Source of the DNA: Cellvibrionales bacterium UBA1969
GTDB lineage: Bacteria > Pseudomonadota > Gammaproteobacteria > Pseudomonadales > UBA7434
Direction: 5' to 3'
DNA: 6,299 bases
NCBI GenBank assembly: GCA_002339085.1
Contig: DDDX01000005.1
Coordinates: 1 to 6,299, forward strand
The first letter of the stretch is position 1; each line of letters begins with the position of its first letter. Below, piece after piece: positions 1 to 5,386 of the stretch. The notes under the pieces were generated by a model. The model was not told where the DNA came from. It worked only from the letters and a program-made list of their open reading frames with translations, and did not search any database. The position numbers were made by a program, and so were the translations under genes.

Positions 1-795
1 GTTTACCCGCCAATCTAGGTTCGCTTTATAGCGAAGTGGAACACTCTCATAACAAGCGAGCTGGGCCCGAGAGCTGCTTTTTAATGCCAATGCCAGACGA
101 TAGTCATTCTCTGGGGTTAGCGACCAAAACTGCCAATCATCCGGAAAATCATTAAGGCATGGCCTCATGCTGATGCGAATGGCATTTTCTGATGTGATAG
201 AAAAACCAAAGTTTGCTAAACCTAAGCTAATCCCCTCACCTCGCGCTTTTATATAAGCCTCTTTTAAGGTCCAATAATCAAAAAAGCGTTCTCGCTGCTC
301 GCTAGGGCTAAACGCCTGTAGTTCTTTGAGTTCGGCGCCGTAAAAATAACGATCAGCAACAGCCATGACATCATTATTTCTTGGAGTATATTCAATATCG
401 ATACCGACAGGCTCTGATGAAAGAGCCAATATGACCCAATCGCCGGCATGACTCACATTAAATGTAAGCTGCTCAGCCCTCGACTGCATCGAGGAAGACA
501 ATTGCGGCTTGCCATGCGTGCCTCGTTCTAACTCAATGGCATCAGGCGGCAAAGATACCACCTTACCCAACTCGGTTCGCAACAGTGCCCGACTGATAAG
601 ATCGCGATGACGATCTTTAACAAACCGAAATCGTTGGTTACGGTCTAACTCAGCCTTACTAAGAATGGCCCTATAAGCCGTTAAATCAGCCTCATCAATC
701 TGTGAGCAACGAGTAAGAAATAATGTTATGACCGGTTGAGGGCGTAAATCTTTCAAGCAGATATAATCCTTTTTTATTAACGGCCTATGCAGCAT
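1..795 (-). CDS. Sfp-type 4'-phosphopantetheinyl transferase, C-terminus cut by window edge
   Basis: The protein should transfer the 4'-phosphopantetheine arm of coenzyme A to a conserved serine of carrier proteins in fatty acid, polyketide or non-ribosomal peptide synthesis, in the cytoplasm. Translating leftward from ATG 795 gives an unbroken 265-codon frame that leaves the window without a stop. Family landmarks are visible: RALLRTELG near residue 70, NVSHAGDW at 113-120, GIDIE at 131-135 (D133 and E135 match the magnesium ligands of Sfp) and WTLKEAYIKARGEG at 175-188 (E179 and K183). At about 265 residues it is already as long as most Sfp-type enzymes, so little is missing. The start is uncertain. 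ATG 795 lies 16 bases after the upstream small gene but has no ribosome site, whereas TTG 756 has AAGGA 10 bases ahead. It is probably the last known gene of the ampD-ampE series. Its carrier-protein target is not visible here. Confidence 0.9.
   Translation of the reverse strand, partial: MLHRPLIKKDYICLKDLRPQPVITLFLTRCSQIDEADLTAYRAILSKAELDRNQRFRFVKDRHRDLISRALLRTELGKVVSLPPDAIELERGTHGKPQLSSSMQSRAEQLTFNVSHAGDWVILALSSEPVGIDIEYTPRNNDVMAVADRYFYGAELKELQAFSPSEQRERFFDYWTLKEAYIKARGEGISLGLANFGFSITSENAIRISMRPCLNDFPDDWQFWSLTPENDYRLALALKSSSRAQLACYESVPLRYKANLDWRVN
767..771 (-). promoter_or_regulatory. Possible ribosome binding site for alternative TTG start of the transferase
   Basis: On the minus strand this reads AAGGA and lies 10 bases before an in-frame TTG at 756. 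It is the only good Shine-Dalgarno match near the 5' end of the transferase gene. If used, it removes 13 residues from the ATG 795 version without touching any family motif. Confidence 0.4.
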
Positions 796-811
796 ATCGC
801 GCTAGATTCTA

Positions 812-991
812 TTAAAAAAAGTAATGGCGAATAATTTGTATCACTAACAATAAAAACAACAAAGGGATAATCCATCGAGAAAAACTGGCCGTTTGATCGC
901 CAGACATGGGCTTAGCAAAACGCCCTAAAATAAAAACCAATAACGCTAAAGTGACAAACAAAAAAAACAATAGGGTAAAAAGATTTTCCAT
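812..991 (-). CDS. Small two-helix membrane protein, 59 residues, function unknown
   Basis: A short frame with strong signs of being real: ATG 991 is preceded by AAGGA with 7-base spacing, and the gene sits in line with ampE (64 bases upstream) and the transferase (16 bases downstream from stop to ATG). The product starts MENLFTLLFF and has two hydrophobic stretches, about residues 4-23 and 41-54. They are joined by a polar segment with GRFAKPMSGDQ and SFSRW, and the protein ends in IRHYFF. I do not recognise the family. The pattern suggests a hairpin in the inner membrane with a short, charged loop, probably cytoplasmic. The stop codon lies just before the transferase start, consistent with co-transcription. 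A role linked to AmpE or to the transferase is possible but not shown by the sequence. Confidence 0.75.
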   Translation of the reverse strand: MENLFTLLFFLFVTLALLVFILGRFAKPMSGDQTASFSRWIIPLLFLLLVIQIIRHYFF

Positions 992-998
992 TTTTTAT

Positions 999-1003
999 TC
1001 CTT
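999..1003 (-). promoter_or_regulatory. Ribosome binding site of the small membrane protein
   Basis: The minus strand reads AAGGA, 7 bases before ATG 991. It is the clearest Shine-Dalgarno site in the left half of the window and the main support for this short gene. Confidence 0.7.
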
Positions 1004-1055
1004 ATAAAACCACTTTCAAATACTCAATAAATCAATTTTCAGCGAAAATCTCCAA

Positions 1056-1976
1056 TCACATCAATAGTAAGAACACAATCAATACGCCTAAGGAAACAAG
1101 CATTGCATGCTGACTAATCGTTTCAATTTTTTCAGCTTGCTTTTGAATACTTTTGCTAACAGATTGACTCACCTCATCATCAAGACGCTGGCCGGTGACT
1201 GGCAAGGCAAGAAAAAACTCGGTAAATAAACCGCCGGCCGTGATCCGGTCAAATAGCCGAGCGCTGAGTAATTCTAAGCTGGTACCAAAATAACTGACTG
1301 CGCCAAGTAATAACACCCATATTCGGGCTGGCAGCCAATCCATGATGCTGACAATAAGGCTGGCGTCTCTTCCCAGTGATGTCGAATCTACTTGAGTCTC
1401 TTGCGAATCGGAACCACTATTAATAGACGCTTCAAGTGATGACTGGCTCACCGCCACTGCGTGAGAATCGATGCAGTTATGGCACATCCTATAGAGTAAA
1501 GCCCCTGGAGCGCCTAATATTAGGAACCAAAAAATGACCGCAAACCATCGCTCATAGAGCTGATAAGCCATACATTGATAGAGCTGCCCTGTCAAATGCT
1601 CAGCTTGCTCATCCAAACCATAATAACGCTGTGCCGCCGCCGCTACCGATGCCTTTTCATCAGTAATCAAAAAACGAAAAGCCTGTGATCGACTGATCGC
1701 GTCTCCCCTGCCAATGGCAAAAAGAAGAATAATCATATTCAGTAAAAAGGCCGGTATGCTCGCTAAACTATCCCCTAGCACAGCGATAAAAAAAGCCACC
1801 ACGGTAATCGGTAATAGTAAGGTAAGTAGATTCACTACCGTCGAGTTCACGGTAGTGGGAATCAAACTTAAAAAATAGTGATGCCAGGATCGCTGAAGGT
1901 CATCACGTTGAAGCACAGTAATACCACCCCAAACTTGAATCACCAACCATGTCAAAATAAGTGTTAATAGGTACAT
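1056..1976 (-). CDS. ampE: AmpE, inner-membrane regulatory signalling modulator
   Basis: AmpE is an integral inner-membrane protein encoded with AmpD and implicated in sensing or signalling during beta-lactamase induction; its biochemical activity is poorly defined. The 306-residue product begins MYLLTLILTW and has hydrophobic stretches near residues 2-18, 50-68, 74-90, 146-164, 218-235 and 289-306. Family landmarks are IGRGDAISRSQAF at 88-100, FAVIFWFLILGAPGALLYR at 145-163 and DWLPAR at 213-218. Position directly after ampD confirms the call. It is about 20 residues longer than E. coli AmpE, mostly from a polar Ser/Asp/Gln-rich loop at about 170-205. An in-frame TTG at 1988 opens the frame four codons earlier, but GAGGAG at 1986-1981 would then lie inside the gene, so ATG 1976 is preferred. 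It starts 36 bases after the ampD stop. Confidence 0.92.
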   Translation of the reverse strand: MYLLTLILTWLVIQVWGGITVLQRDDLQRSWHHYFLSLIPTTVNSTVVNLLTLLLPITVVAFFIAVLGDSLASIPAFLLNMIILLFAIGRGDAISRSQAFRFLITDEKASVAAAAQRYYGLDEQAEHLTGQLYQCMAYQLYERWFAVIFWFLILGAPGALLYRMCHNCIDSHAVAVSQSSLEASINSGSDSQETQVDSTSLGRDASLIVSIMDWLPARIWVLLLGAVSYFGTSLELLSARLFDRITAGGLFTEFFLALPVTGQRLDDEVSQSVSKSIQKQAEKIETISQHAMLVSLGVLIVFLLLM

Positions 1977-1980
1977 AGCG

Positions 1981-1986
1981 CTCCTC
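1981..1986 (-). promoter_or_regulatory. Ribosome binding site deciding the ampE start
   Basis: The minus strand reads GAGGAG and ends 4 bases before ATG 1976. It overlaps the alternative TTG at 1988, so it can serve only the ATG. This favours the 306-residue AmpE. Confidence 0.65.
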
Positions 1987-2012
1987 AACCAAAAATTAAG
2001 TCTATCCGCGAC

Positions 2013-2630
2013 TTAGCTGCTGCCTTGATCAAAAACTGTTGCTAACTCCGCTTGAAAAAAAGGCCAATCAAACCCTTGACCTGGATCTGTCTTCCTGCCA
2101 GCGGCTATCGTGTCATGACCCACAATTCGATCTGCTGTTAGGGCTGGGTAATGCGCAATAAGCTTAGCACTAATTGCGACCAAGGCCTGATATTGAATCA
2201 TTTCAAAGGGGTCTTGATCGGTCCCTTCTAGTTCAATACCGATACTAAAATCGTTACAGCGATTGCGGCCTTGGTAGCAAGACTGACCTGCATGCCAAGC
2301 ACGCTGATCAAAATTAACAAATTGGATGATCTCGCCTGTTCTGCGAATTAGTGCATGCGCCGAAACTTTGAGATCCGCAATACCTCGATAATAAAGATGC
2401 TCATTAGGGTCTAATTGATTCATAAACAACTGCTCTATACCTTTACCGCCAAACTGCTTTGGCGGTAAAGCAATGCAATGAACAACCAATAAATCAATGA
2501 TAGAACCTGACGGTCGCTGGTCATAATTAGGAGAGGCTAATTGTTTAACACTTTCAAGCCAACCATCAATTAAACAAAATCCTGCCGCTACGGATAACGA
2601 GGTAACCGACTGTTGCTGAGAATCAGTCAT
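2013..2630 (-). CDS. ampD: AmpD, 1,6-anhydro-N-acetylmuramyl-L-alanine amidase
   Basis: AmpD is a cytoplasmic zinc amidase that cuts the peptide from 1,6-anhydro-MurNAc in peptidoglycan recycling. Loss of activity lets anhydro-muropeptides build up and, where AmpR is present, induces AmpC beta-lactamase. The 205-residue protein is an amidase_2 domain from about residue 44 on. Zinc ligands are visible: H51 in VVHCIALPP, H172 in IVGHD and D182 in GRKTDPG. Other conserved blocks are VSAHALIRR (89-97), WHAG (112-115) and FSIGIELEGTD (128-138, with E133 or E135 as the likely equivalent of the catalytic glutamate). Residues before about 40 form a non-conserved extension, making it slightly longer than E. 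coli AmpD. ATG 2630 has only a weak site (GGAAAA). It is the first gene of the leftward series, with ampE 36 bases on. A perfect 13-bp hairpin lies in codons 54-63. No ampR or ampC is in view. Confidence 0.96.
   Translation of the reverse strand: MTDSQQQSVTSLSVAAGFCLIDGWLESVKQLASPNYDQRPSGSIIDLLVVHCIALPPKQFGGKGIEQLFMNQLDPNEHLYYRGIADLKVSAHALIRRTGEIIQFVNFDQRAWHAGQSCYQGRNRCNDFSIGIELEGTDQDPFEMIQYQALVAISAKLIAHYPALTADRIVGHDTIAAGRKTDPGQGFDWPFFQAELATVFDQGSS
2441..2470. repeat. Perfect 13-bp inverted repeat with 4-base loop inside ampD
   Basis: The arms CTTTACCGCCAAA (2441-2453) and TTTGGCGGTAAAG (2458-2470) are exact reverse complements around CTGC. The repeat lies entirely in ampD and encodes its conserved LPPKQFGG motif. 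In mRNA it would form a stable stem with a GCAG loop. No uridine run follows on either strand, so it is not a standard terminator. Confidence 0.9.
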
Positions 2631-2737
2631 TTCGATATTTTTCCAATCAATGCTTTTTTAATCATTGTTAACCCAAGTAATGCCTGACTAATCTTGACTA
2701 TTTCGGGCAATGCTGCCAACTAAATGACACAATACTG

Positions 2738-2743
2738 ATCATA
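2738..2743 (-). promoter_or_regulatory. Candidate -10 box of the ampD promoter
   Basis: The minus strand reads TATGAT, five of six matches to the sigma-70 -10 consensus. The hexamer 17 bases upstream is TTTTCG, a poor -35. Transcription would start near 2731, giving a leader of about 100 bases before ATG 2630. This is inferred from pattern only. Confidence 0.35.
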
Positions 2744-2773
2744 GCGTGATGGGCGAGCAACGAAAACAGTAGA

Positions 2774-2792
2774 AAAGCAAAATAATTGCTTT
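2774..2792. repeat. 7-bp palindrome AAAGCAA / TTGCTTT with 5-base spacer
   Basis: The arms AAAGCAA (2774-2780) and TTGCTTT (2786-2792) are exact reverse complements around AATAA. The core AGCAA...TTGCT resembles the palindrome at the nadC promoter (3527-3541), with a spacer two bases longer. It lies upstream of the candidate ampD -10. It could be a regulator site or an accident of AT-rich sequence. Confidence 0.4.
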
Positions 2793-2841
2793 CATAATGT
2801 CAGAACAATCGAATCACTAACAGCAAACGCTCTTTTCTAGC

Positions 2842-2928
2842 ATGAAACAGCAGTATTTGCGTACTTTGGTCAAAATAAGTGCAATATGGGTGTTTTTTAC
2901 ATTCGTACTTATTAATCCTCAGGCATGA
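2842..2928 (+). CDS. Possible 28-residue hydrophobic leader peptide before the protease gene
   Basis: The frame begins MKQQYLRTLVK and continues with a hydrophobic core, ISAIWVFFTFVLI, before ending NPQA. That is a basic start followed by a single apolar stretch, like a signal peptide or one-helix peptide. No ribosome binding site is visible before ATG 2842. Its TGA (2926-2928) overlaps an ATG at 2925. That ATG opens a five-codon frame whose stop in turn overlaps the protease ATG at 2939, in an ATGA arrangement. The geometry would suit translational coupling, since the protease itself has a weak ribosome site. It is in a different frame from the protease, so it is not a missed N-terminus. It may equally be a chance open frame. 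Confidence 0.25.
   Translation: MKQQYLRTLVKISAIWVFFTFVLINPQA
2874..2913. repeat. 9-bp inverted repeat in the protease gene leader region
   Basis: AATAAGTGC (2874-2882) pairs with GTACTTATT (2905-2913) with one G-U wobble in RNA, around a 22-base loop. It ends 25 bases before the protease ATG. It could shape the leader RNA or mark a protein site, but AT-rich arms of this size can arise by chance. Confidence 0.3.
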
Positions 2929-2938
2929 ATAATAGGTC

Positions 2939-3469
2939 ATGAACAACGAACCGAATAAGAGCGATCAACAAGCTAGCTCGATAGGCCTAGCCATGAGTGT
3001 AATTGCCTGGCTATTACTACTGGCCATGCTTGGCCTTTATTTCCAAGATAAACTTGCGTCTCATAACAACCCTAATCAAGTTCCCGAAATGCTGGTTCAA
3101 GATGGCAGAGCGAGCTTAGTATTGAATGCTAATCGTCAACAGCATTTCGTCATGACTGGCAAAATTAATGGGATAAAGACCATTTTAATTATCGATACTG
3201 GCGCGACGAGAGTCGCCATACCTGCCGATATAGCACGTTCATTGCAACTTCAACCTGGTAAAAGAGGTATTTCTTATACAGCGAATGGCCCTGTCGAAAC
3301 GTATCAGACCACAATTGCATTGCTTGAACTGGGCGAAATCAAACTAACTAATGTCGATGCAGAGATCAACCCAGGAATGAATGGCATGGGTAAAATATTG
3401 CTGGGTATGAGCGCCCTCTCACAAATTGAATTTAGTCAGCGTAACGGTCAGTTAATACTTCGGCAATAA
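2939..3469 (+). CDS. Membrane-anchored retropepsin-like (clan AA) aspartic protease
   Basis: The 176-residue protein has a cytoplasmic-type N-terminus, one hydrophobic segment at about residues 16-35, a linker, and a retropepsin-like domain from about residue 70 to the end. The domain shows the catalytic triad DTG at 86-88 within LIIDTGATRVAIP, and near the C-terminus the family block ILLGMSAL followed by IEFSQRNGQLILRQ. This matches the bacterial TIGR02281-type clan AA family. Having one DTG, it should act as a homodimer, as retropepsins do, most likely with the catalytic part in the periplasm. Its substrate is unknown. ATG 2939 has only a weak site (AGG three bases upstream). It stands between the divergent ampD and nadC, with 150 bases before the nadC ATG and an apparent separate nadC promoter, so it may be a single-gene unit. 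The family call is strong; the role is not known. Confidence 0.88.
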   Translation: MNNEPNKSDQQASSIGLAMSVIAWLLLLAMLGLYFQDKLASHNNPNQVPEMLVQDGRASLVLNANRQQHFVMTGKINGIKTILIIDTGATRVAIPADIARSLQLQPGKRGISYTANGPVETYQTTIALLELGEIKLTNVDAEINPGMNGMGKILLGMSALSQIEFSQRNGQLILRQ

Positions 3470-3526
3470 GGCCATACAGCACTCAATAACACATACTCAT
3501 CCTGCCTGCACAGTGATCAACATCGC

Positions 3527-3541
3527 TAGCAATCATTGCTA
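3527..3541. repeat. 6-bp palindrome TAGCAA / TTGCTA at the nadC promoter
   Basis: TAGCAA (3527-3532) and TTGCTA (3536-3541) are exact reverse complements around TCA. The palindrome covers the -35 position relative to the nadC -10 at 3555-3560. That is a typical place for a repressor operator. I cannot assign it to a known NAD regulator. Confidence 0.45.
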
Positions 3542-3551
3542 TTAATCATTA

Positions 3552-3560
3552 TGATATAAC
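3552..3560 (+). promoter_or_regulatory. Extended -10 promoter of nadC
   Basis: The sequence TGATATAAC holds the TG extension at 3552-3553, one base, and a -10 of TATAAC (five of six). The -35 region is poor (ATCATT at 17-base spacing), as extended -10 promoters allow. Transcription would start near 3567, leaving about 50 bases before ATG 3620 and excluding the in-frame TTG at 3563. Confidence 0.5.
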
Positions 3561-3619
3561 AGTTGACCAGCGCATTCAGAGCAAGCGTGCCTACCCATCA
3601 TCCACTGAAAGATATAATT

Positions 3620-4459
3620 ATGCTCGATAAAAACCGACTCTTAGACGATACCAGGCATTCTGTAAAAACTGCATTACTGGAAGATATCGGCACGGGTGAT
3701 ATTACCGCCCAACTGGTTGGTGAACATGAGCGTTACCAAGCAACGGTGATTACCCGCGAACCAGCCATCATTGCAGGTATTGAATGGGTCAATGAAACCT
3801 ATAGACAATTAGATCCTGAACTCGCTATTCATTGGTTGGTAAACGACGGCGATAGCGTCACTGCTAACCAAACCCTATTTACCGCTGAAGGCTCGGCAAG
3901 ACAGCTGCTGACAGGGGAACGTACTGCCCTCAATTTCTTACAGCTACTGTCAGGCACTGCCACCCTATGCAAGCAGTACGCTGAATTAGTTGAGCACAGT
4001 GGCGTGAAGTTATTGGATACCAGAAAAACCATTCCTGGCTTACGAACCGCTCAAAAGTATGCTGTTAGCTGTGGTGGCTGTTACAACCATCGGGTTGGCT
4101 TATACGATGCTTTTCTTATCAAAGAAAATCATATTGCCGCTTGCGGCTCGATTAGCAAAGCTATCGATCAAGCGCGCAAGAATCATCCTGAGTTACCAAT
4201 AGAAATTGAAGTTGAATCACTTGAAGAATTGAGCTTAGCGCTCGAGCATAAAGCTGATATTGTCATGTTAGATAATTTTTCTATTGCTGATCTGTGCTTG
4301 GCGGTGAAAACAAATAATGGTCGTGCAAAACTTGAAGCCTCAGGTAATGTTAGTACTGAAAACCTCGTATCACTCGCTGAAACCGGCGTCGATTATATTT
4401 CGATAGGCGCACTAACTAAACATGTAAAAGCTATCGATCTATCGATGCGATTCCAATAA
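3620..4459 (+). CDS. nadC: Nicotinate-nucleotide pyrophosphorylase (carboxylating), NadC
   Basis: NadC (quinolinate phosphoribosyltransferase) turns quinolinate and PRPP into nicotinate mononucleotide, CO2 and pyrophosphate, the entry of de novo quinolinate into NAD synthesis, in the cytoplasm. The 279-residue protein has an N-terminal domain with LLEDIGTGDIT (19-29) and TGERTALNFLQ (98-108). The barrel domain carries DTRKTIPGLR (133-142), KYAVSCGGCYNHR (146-158), LIKENH (166-171), then EVEVESLEE, MLDNF, LEASGNV and YISIGALTKHVKAIDLSMRF. These include the basic residues that bind the substrate phosphates and carboxylates. The frame is open back to a TTG at 3563, but that codon falls at the predicted transcription start, and the extra 19 residues match nothing in the family. 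ATG 3620, with weak GAAAGA upstream, gives the usual length. pilD follows 17 bases after the stop, suggesting co-transcription. Confidence 0.96.
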   Translation: MLDKNRLLDDTRHSVKTALLEDIGTGDITAQLVGEHERYQATVITREPAIIAGIEWVNETYRQLDPELAIHWLVNDGDSVTANQTLFTAEGSARQLLTGERTALNFLQLLSGTATLCKQYAELVEHSGVKLLDTRKTIPGLRTAQKYAVSCGGCYNHRVGLYDAFLIKENHIAACGSISKAIDQARKNHPELPIEIEVESLEELSLALEHKADIVMLDNFSIADLCLAVKTNNGRAKLEASGNVSTENLVSLAETGVDYISIGALTKHVKAIDLSMRFQ

Positions 4460-4476
4460 TATAAGTAGAACCGTTC

Positions 4477-5361
4477 ATGCAGGCCTTAACTGAATTGACA
4501 GCTCATTATGCAGAGTTTTTTATTTTCTGCTTCGCGCTATTAGGTTTAATTGTTGGGAGCTTTTTAAACGTAGTGATTTATCGACTACCGATTATGCTCG
4601 AAAGAGAGTGGCAATTAGCTATTGAAAACGCTGAGGGGAATGAAGTTGAACCAGCTAACGAGTCTGCGCCATTTAATCTATCCTTCCCAAGCTCTCACTG
4701 CCCAGCTTGCATGAGTAAAATCAAACCTTGGCAAAATATTCCAGTAGTCAGTTTTTTAATGCTTAAAGGCAGATGTGCAAACTGCAATACCTCTATCTCT
4801 TATCGCTACCCTTGCGTAGAGCTACTAACCGCTATCATCAGCGGTATCGTTGCTTGGCATTTTATGCCGTCTATTGCTCTCGTATTAGCCGCTTTAATTT
4901 TCAGCTGGTGTTTGATCGCTTTGACAGGCATCGACTACGACACGTACTTATTGCCTGATTCAATTACCTTACCGCTAATCTGGCTAGGCTTAATAGTTAA
5001 TTACTTTGGCGGCCTCACGACACTAGAAAGTGCTTTATGGGGCGCTGTCTTTGGCTATCTATCACTATGGAGTGTCTTTTGGTTATTTAAGCTGGCTACC
5101 GGTAAAGATGGCATGGGCTATGGCGACTTCAAATTGCTTTCCGCCATAGGCGCATGGCTTGGCTGGCAATTGCTGCCTTTAATTATTTTATTATCATCAC
5201 TAGTTGGCGCAGTGGTTGGTATAAGCTTAATTATTTTAAAACGCCAAGACAAAAATAAACCTATCCCGTTTGGGCCCTATCTCGCTGCAGCCAGTTGGTT
5301 AGCTTTAATTTGGGGAGAGCAGCTTAATGCCAGCTATTGGCAATTGATGGCCTTACTTTAA
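4477..5361 (+). CDS. pilD: Type IV prepilin peptidase / N-methyltransferase, PilD
   Basis: PilD is an inner-membrane aspartic peptidase (family A24) that removes the leader of type IV pilins and type II secretion pseudopilins and N-methylates the new N-terminus. The 294-residue protein is full length. It shows GSFLNVVIYRLP at 27-38 and a cytoplasmic loop with two zinc-type CxxC pairs (C75/C78 and C100/C103). Next come RYPCVELLTA, then GIDYDTYLLPD with catalytic D153, GMGYGDFKL with catalytic D217 in the GxGD motif, and PFGPYLAAA near the end. The 64-residue spacing between the two aspartates equals that in Pseudomonas PilD (D149 and D213). Both activities appear intact, since the cysteine-bearing methyltransferase loop is present. 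Usual partners pilA, pilB, pilC and coaE are not adjacent; nadC lies 17 bases upstream, with no strong ribosome site before ATG 4477. It ends 25 bases from the convergent djlA. Confidence 0.95.
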   Translation: MQALTELTAHYAEFFIFCFALLGLIVGSFLNVVIYRLPIMLEREWQLAIENAEGNEVEPANESAPFNLSFPSSHCPACMSKIKPWQNIPVVSFLMLKGRCANCNTSISYRYPCVELLTAIISGIVAWHFMPSIALVLAALIFSWCLIALTGIDYDTYLLPDSITLPLIWLGLIVNYFGGLTTLESALWGAVFGYLSLWSVFWLFKLATGKDGMGYGDFKLLSAIGAWLGWQLLPLIILLSSLVGAVVGISLIILKRQDKNKPIPFGPYLAAASWLALIWGEQLNASYWQLMALL

Positions 5362-5386
5362 ACAGTCCACAAACAAGAGCGCTACT

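Larger units (their letters stand above)
2631..2938. other. Divergent intergenic region between ampD and the aspartic protease gene
   Basis: This 308-base AT-rich gap must carry the promoter of the leftward ampDE series and probably one for the rightward protease gene. It contains a candidate leftward -10 (2738-2743), a 7-bp palindrome (2774-2792), a 9-bp inverted repeat (2874-2913) and a 28-codon hydrophobic frame (2842-2928). I found no convincing sigma-70 pair for the rightward direction and no RNA gene. Confidence 0.8.

Noticed and set aside
20..35. TTCGCT / AGCGAA hairpin with 4-base loop
   Set aside because: It is a 6-bp repeat inside the transferase coding region, within what chance allows in a window of this size.
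264..449. Minus-strand 61-codon open frame
   Set aside because: It lies inside the phosphopantetheinyl transferase, in another frame, while the overlapping frame carries the GIDIE and WTLKEA motifs.
1035..1049. ATTTTC / GAAAAT inverted repeat just after the ampE stop
   Set aside because: It is only 6 bp, AT-rich, and has no T run; too weak for a terminator.
2631..2938. AmpR-type LysR promoter or ampC gene next to ampD
   Set aside because: No LysR coding sequence or beta-lactamase is present. The divergent gene is an aspartic protease, so no local ampC-ampR control can be claimed.
3563..3619. N-terminal extension of NadC from TTG 3563
   Set aside because: The TTG coincides with the predicted transcription start of the extended -10 promoter, and the 19 extra residues do not resemble NadC N-termini.
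3829..4032. Minus-strand 67-codon open frame
   Set aside because: It is antisense to the most conserved part of nadC and has no ribosome site or recognisable product.
4773..4958. Plus-strand 61-codon open frame
   Set aside because: It is an out-of-frame shadow of pilD with an Arg/Tyr-rich, non-protein-like composition.
5362..5386. Possible bidirectional terminator between pilD and djlA
   Set aside because: No stem with a T run could be formed in the 25-base gap between the two stops.
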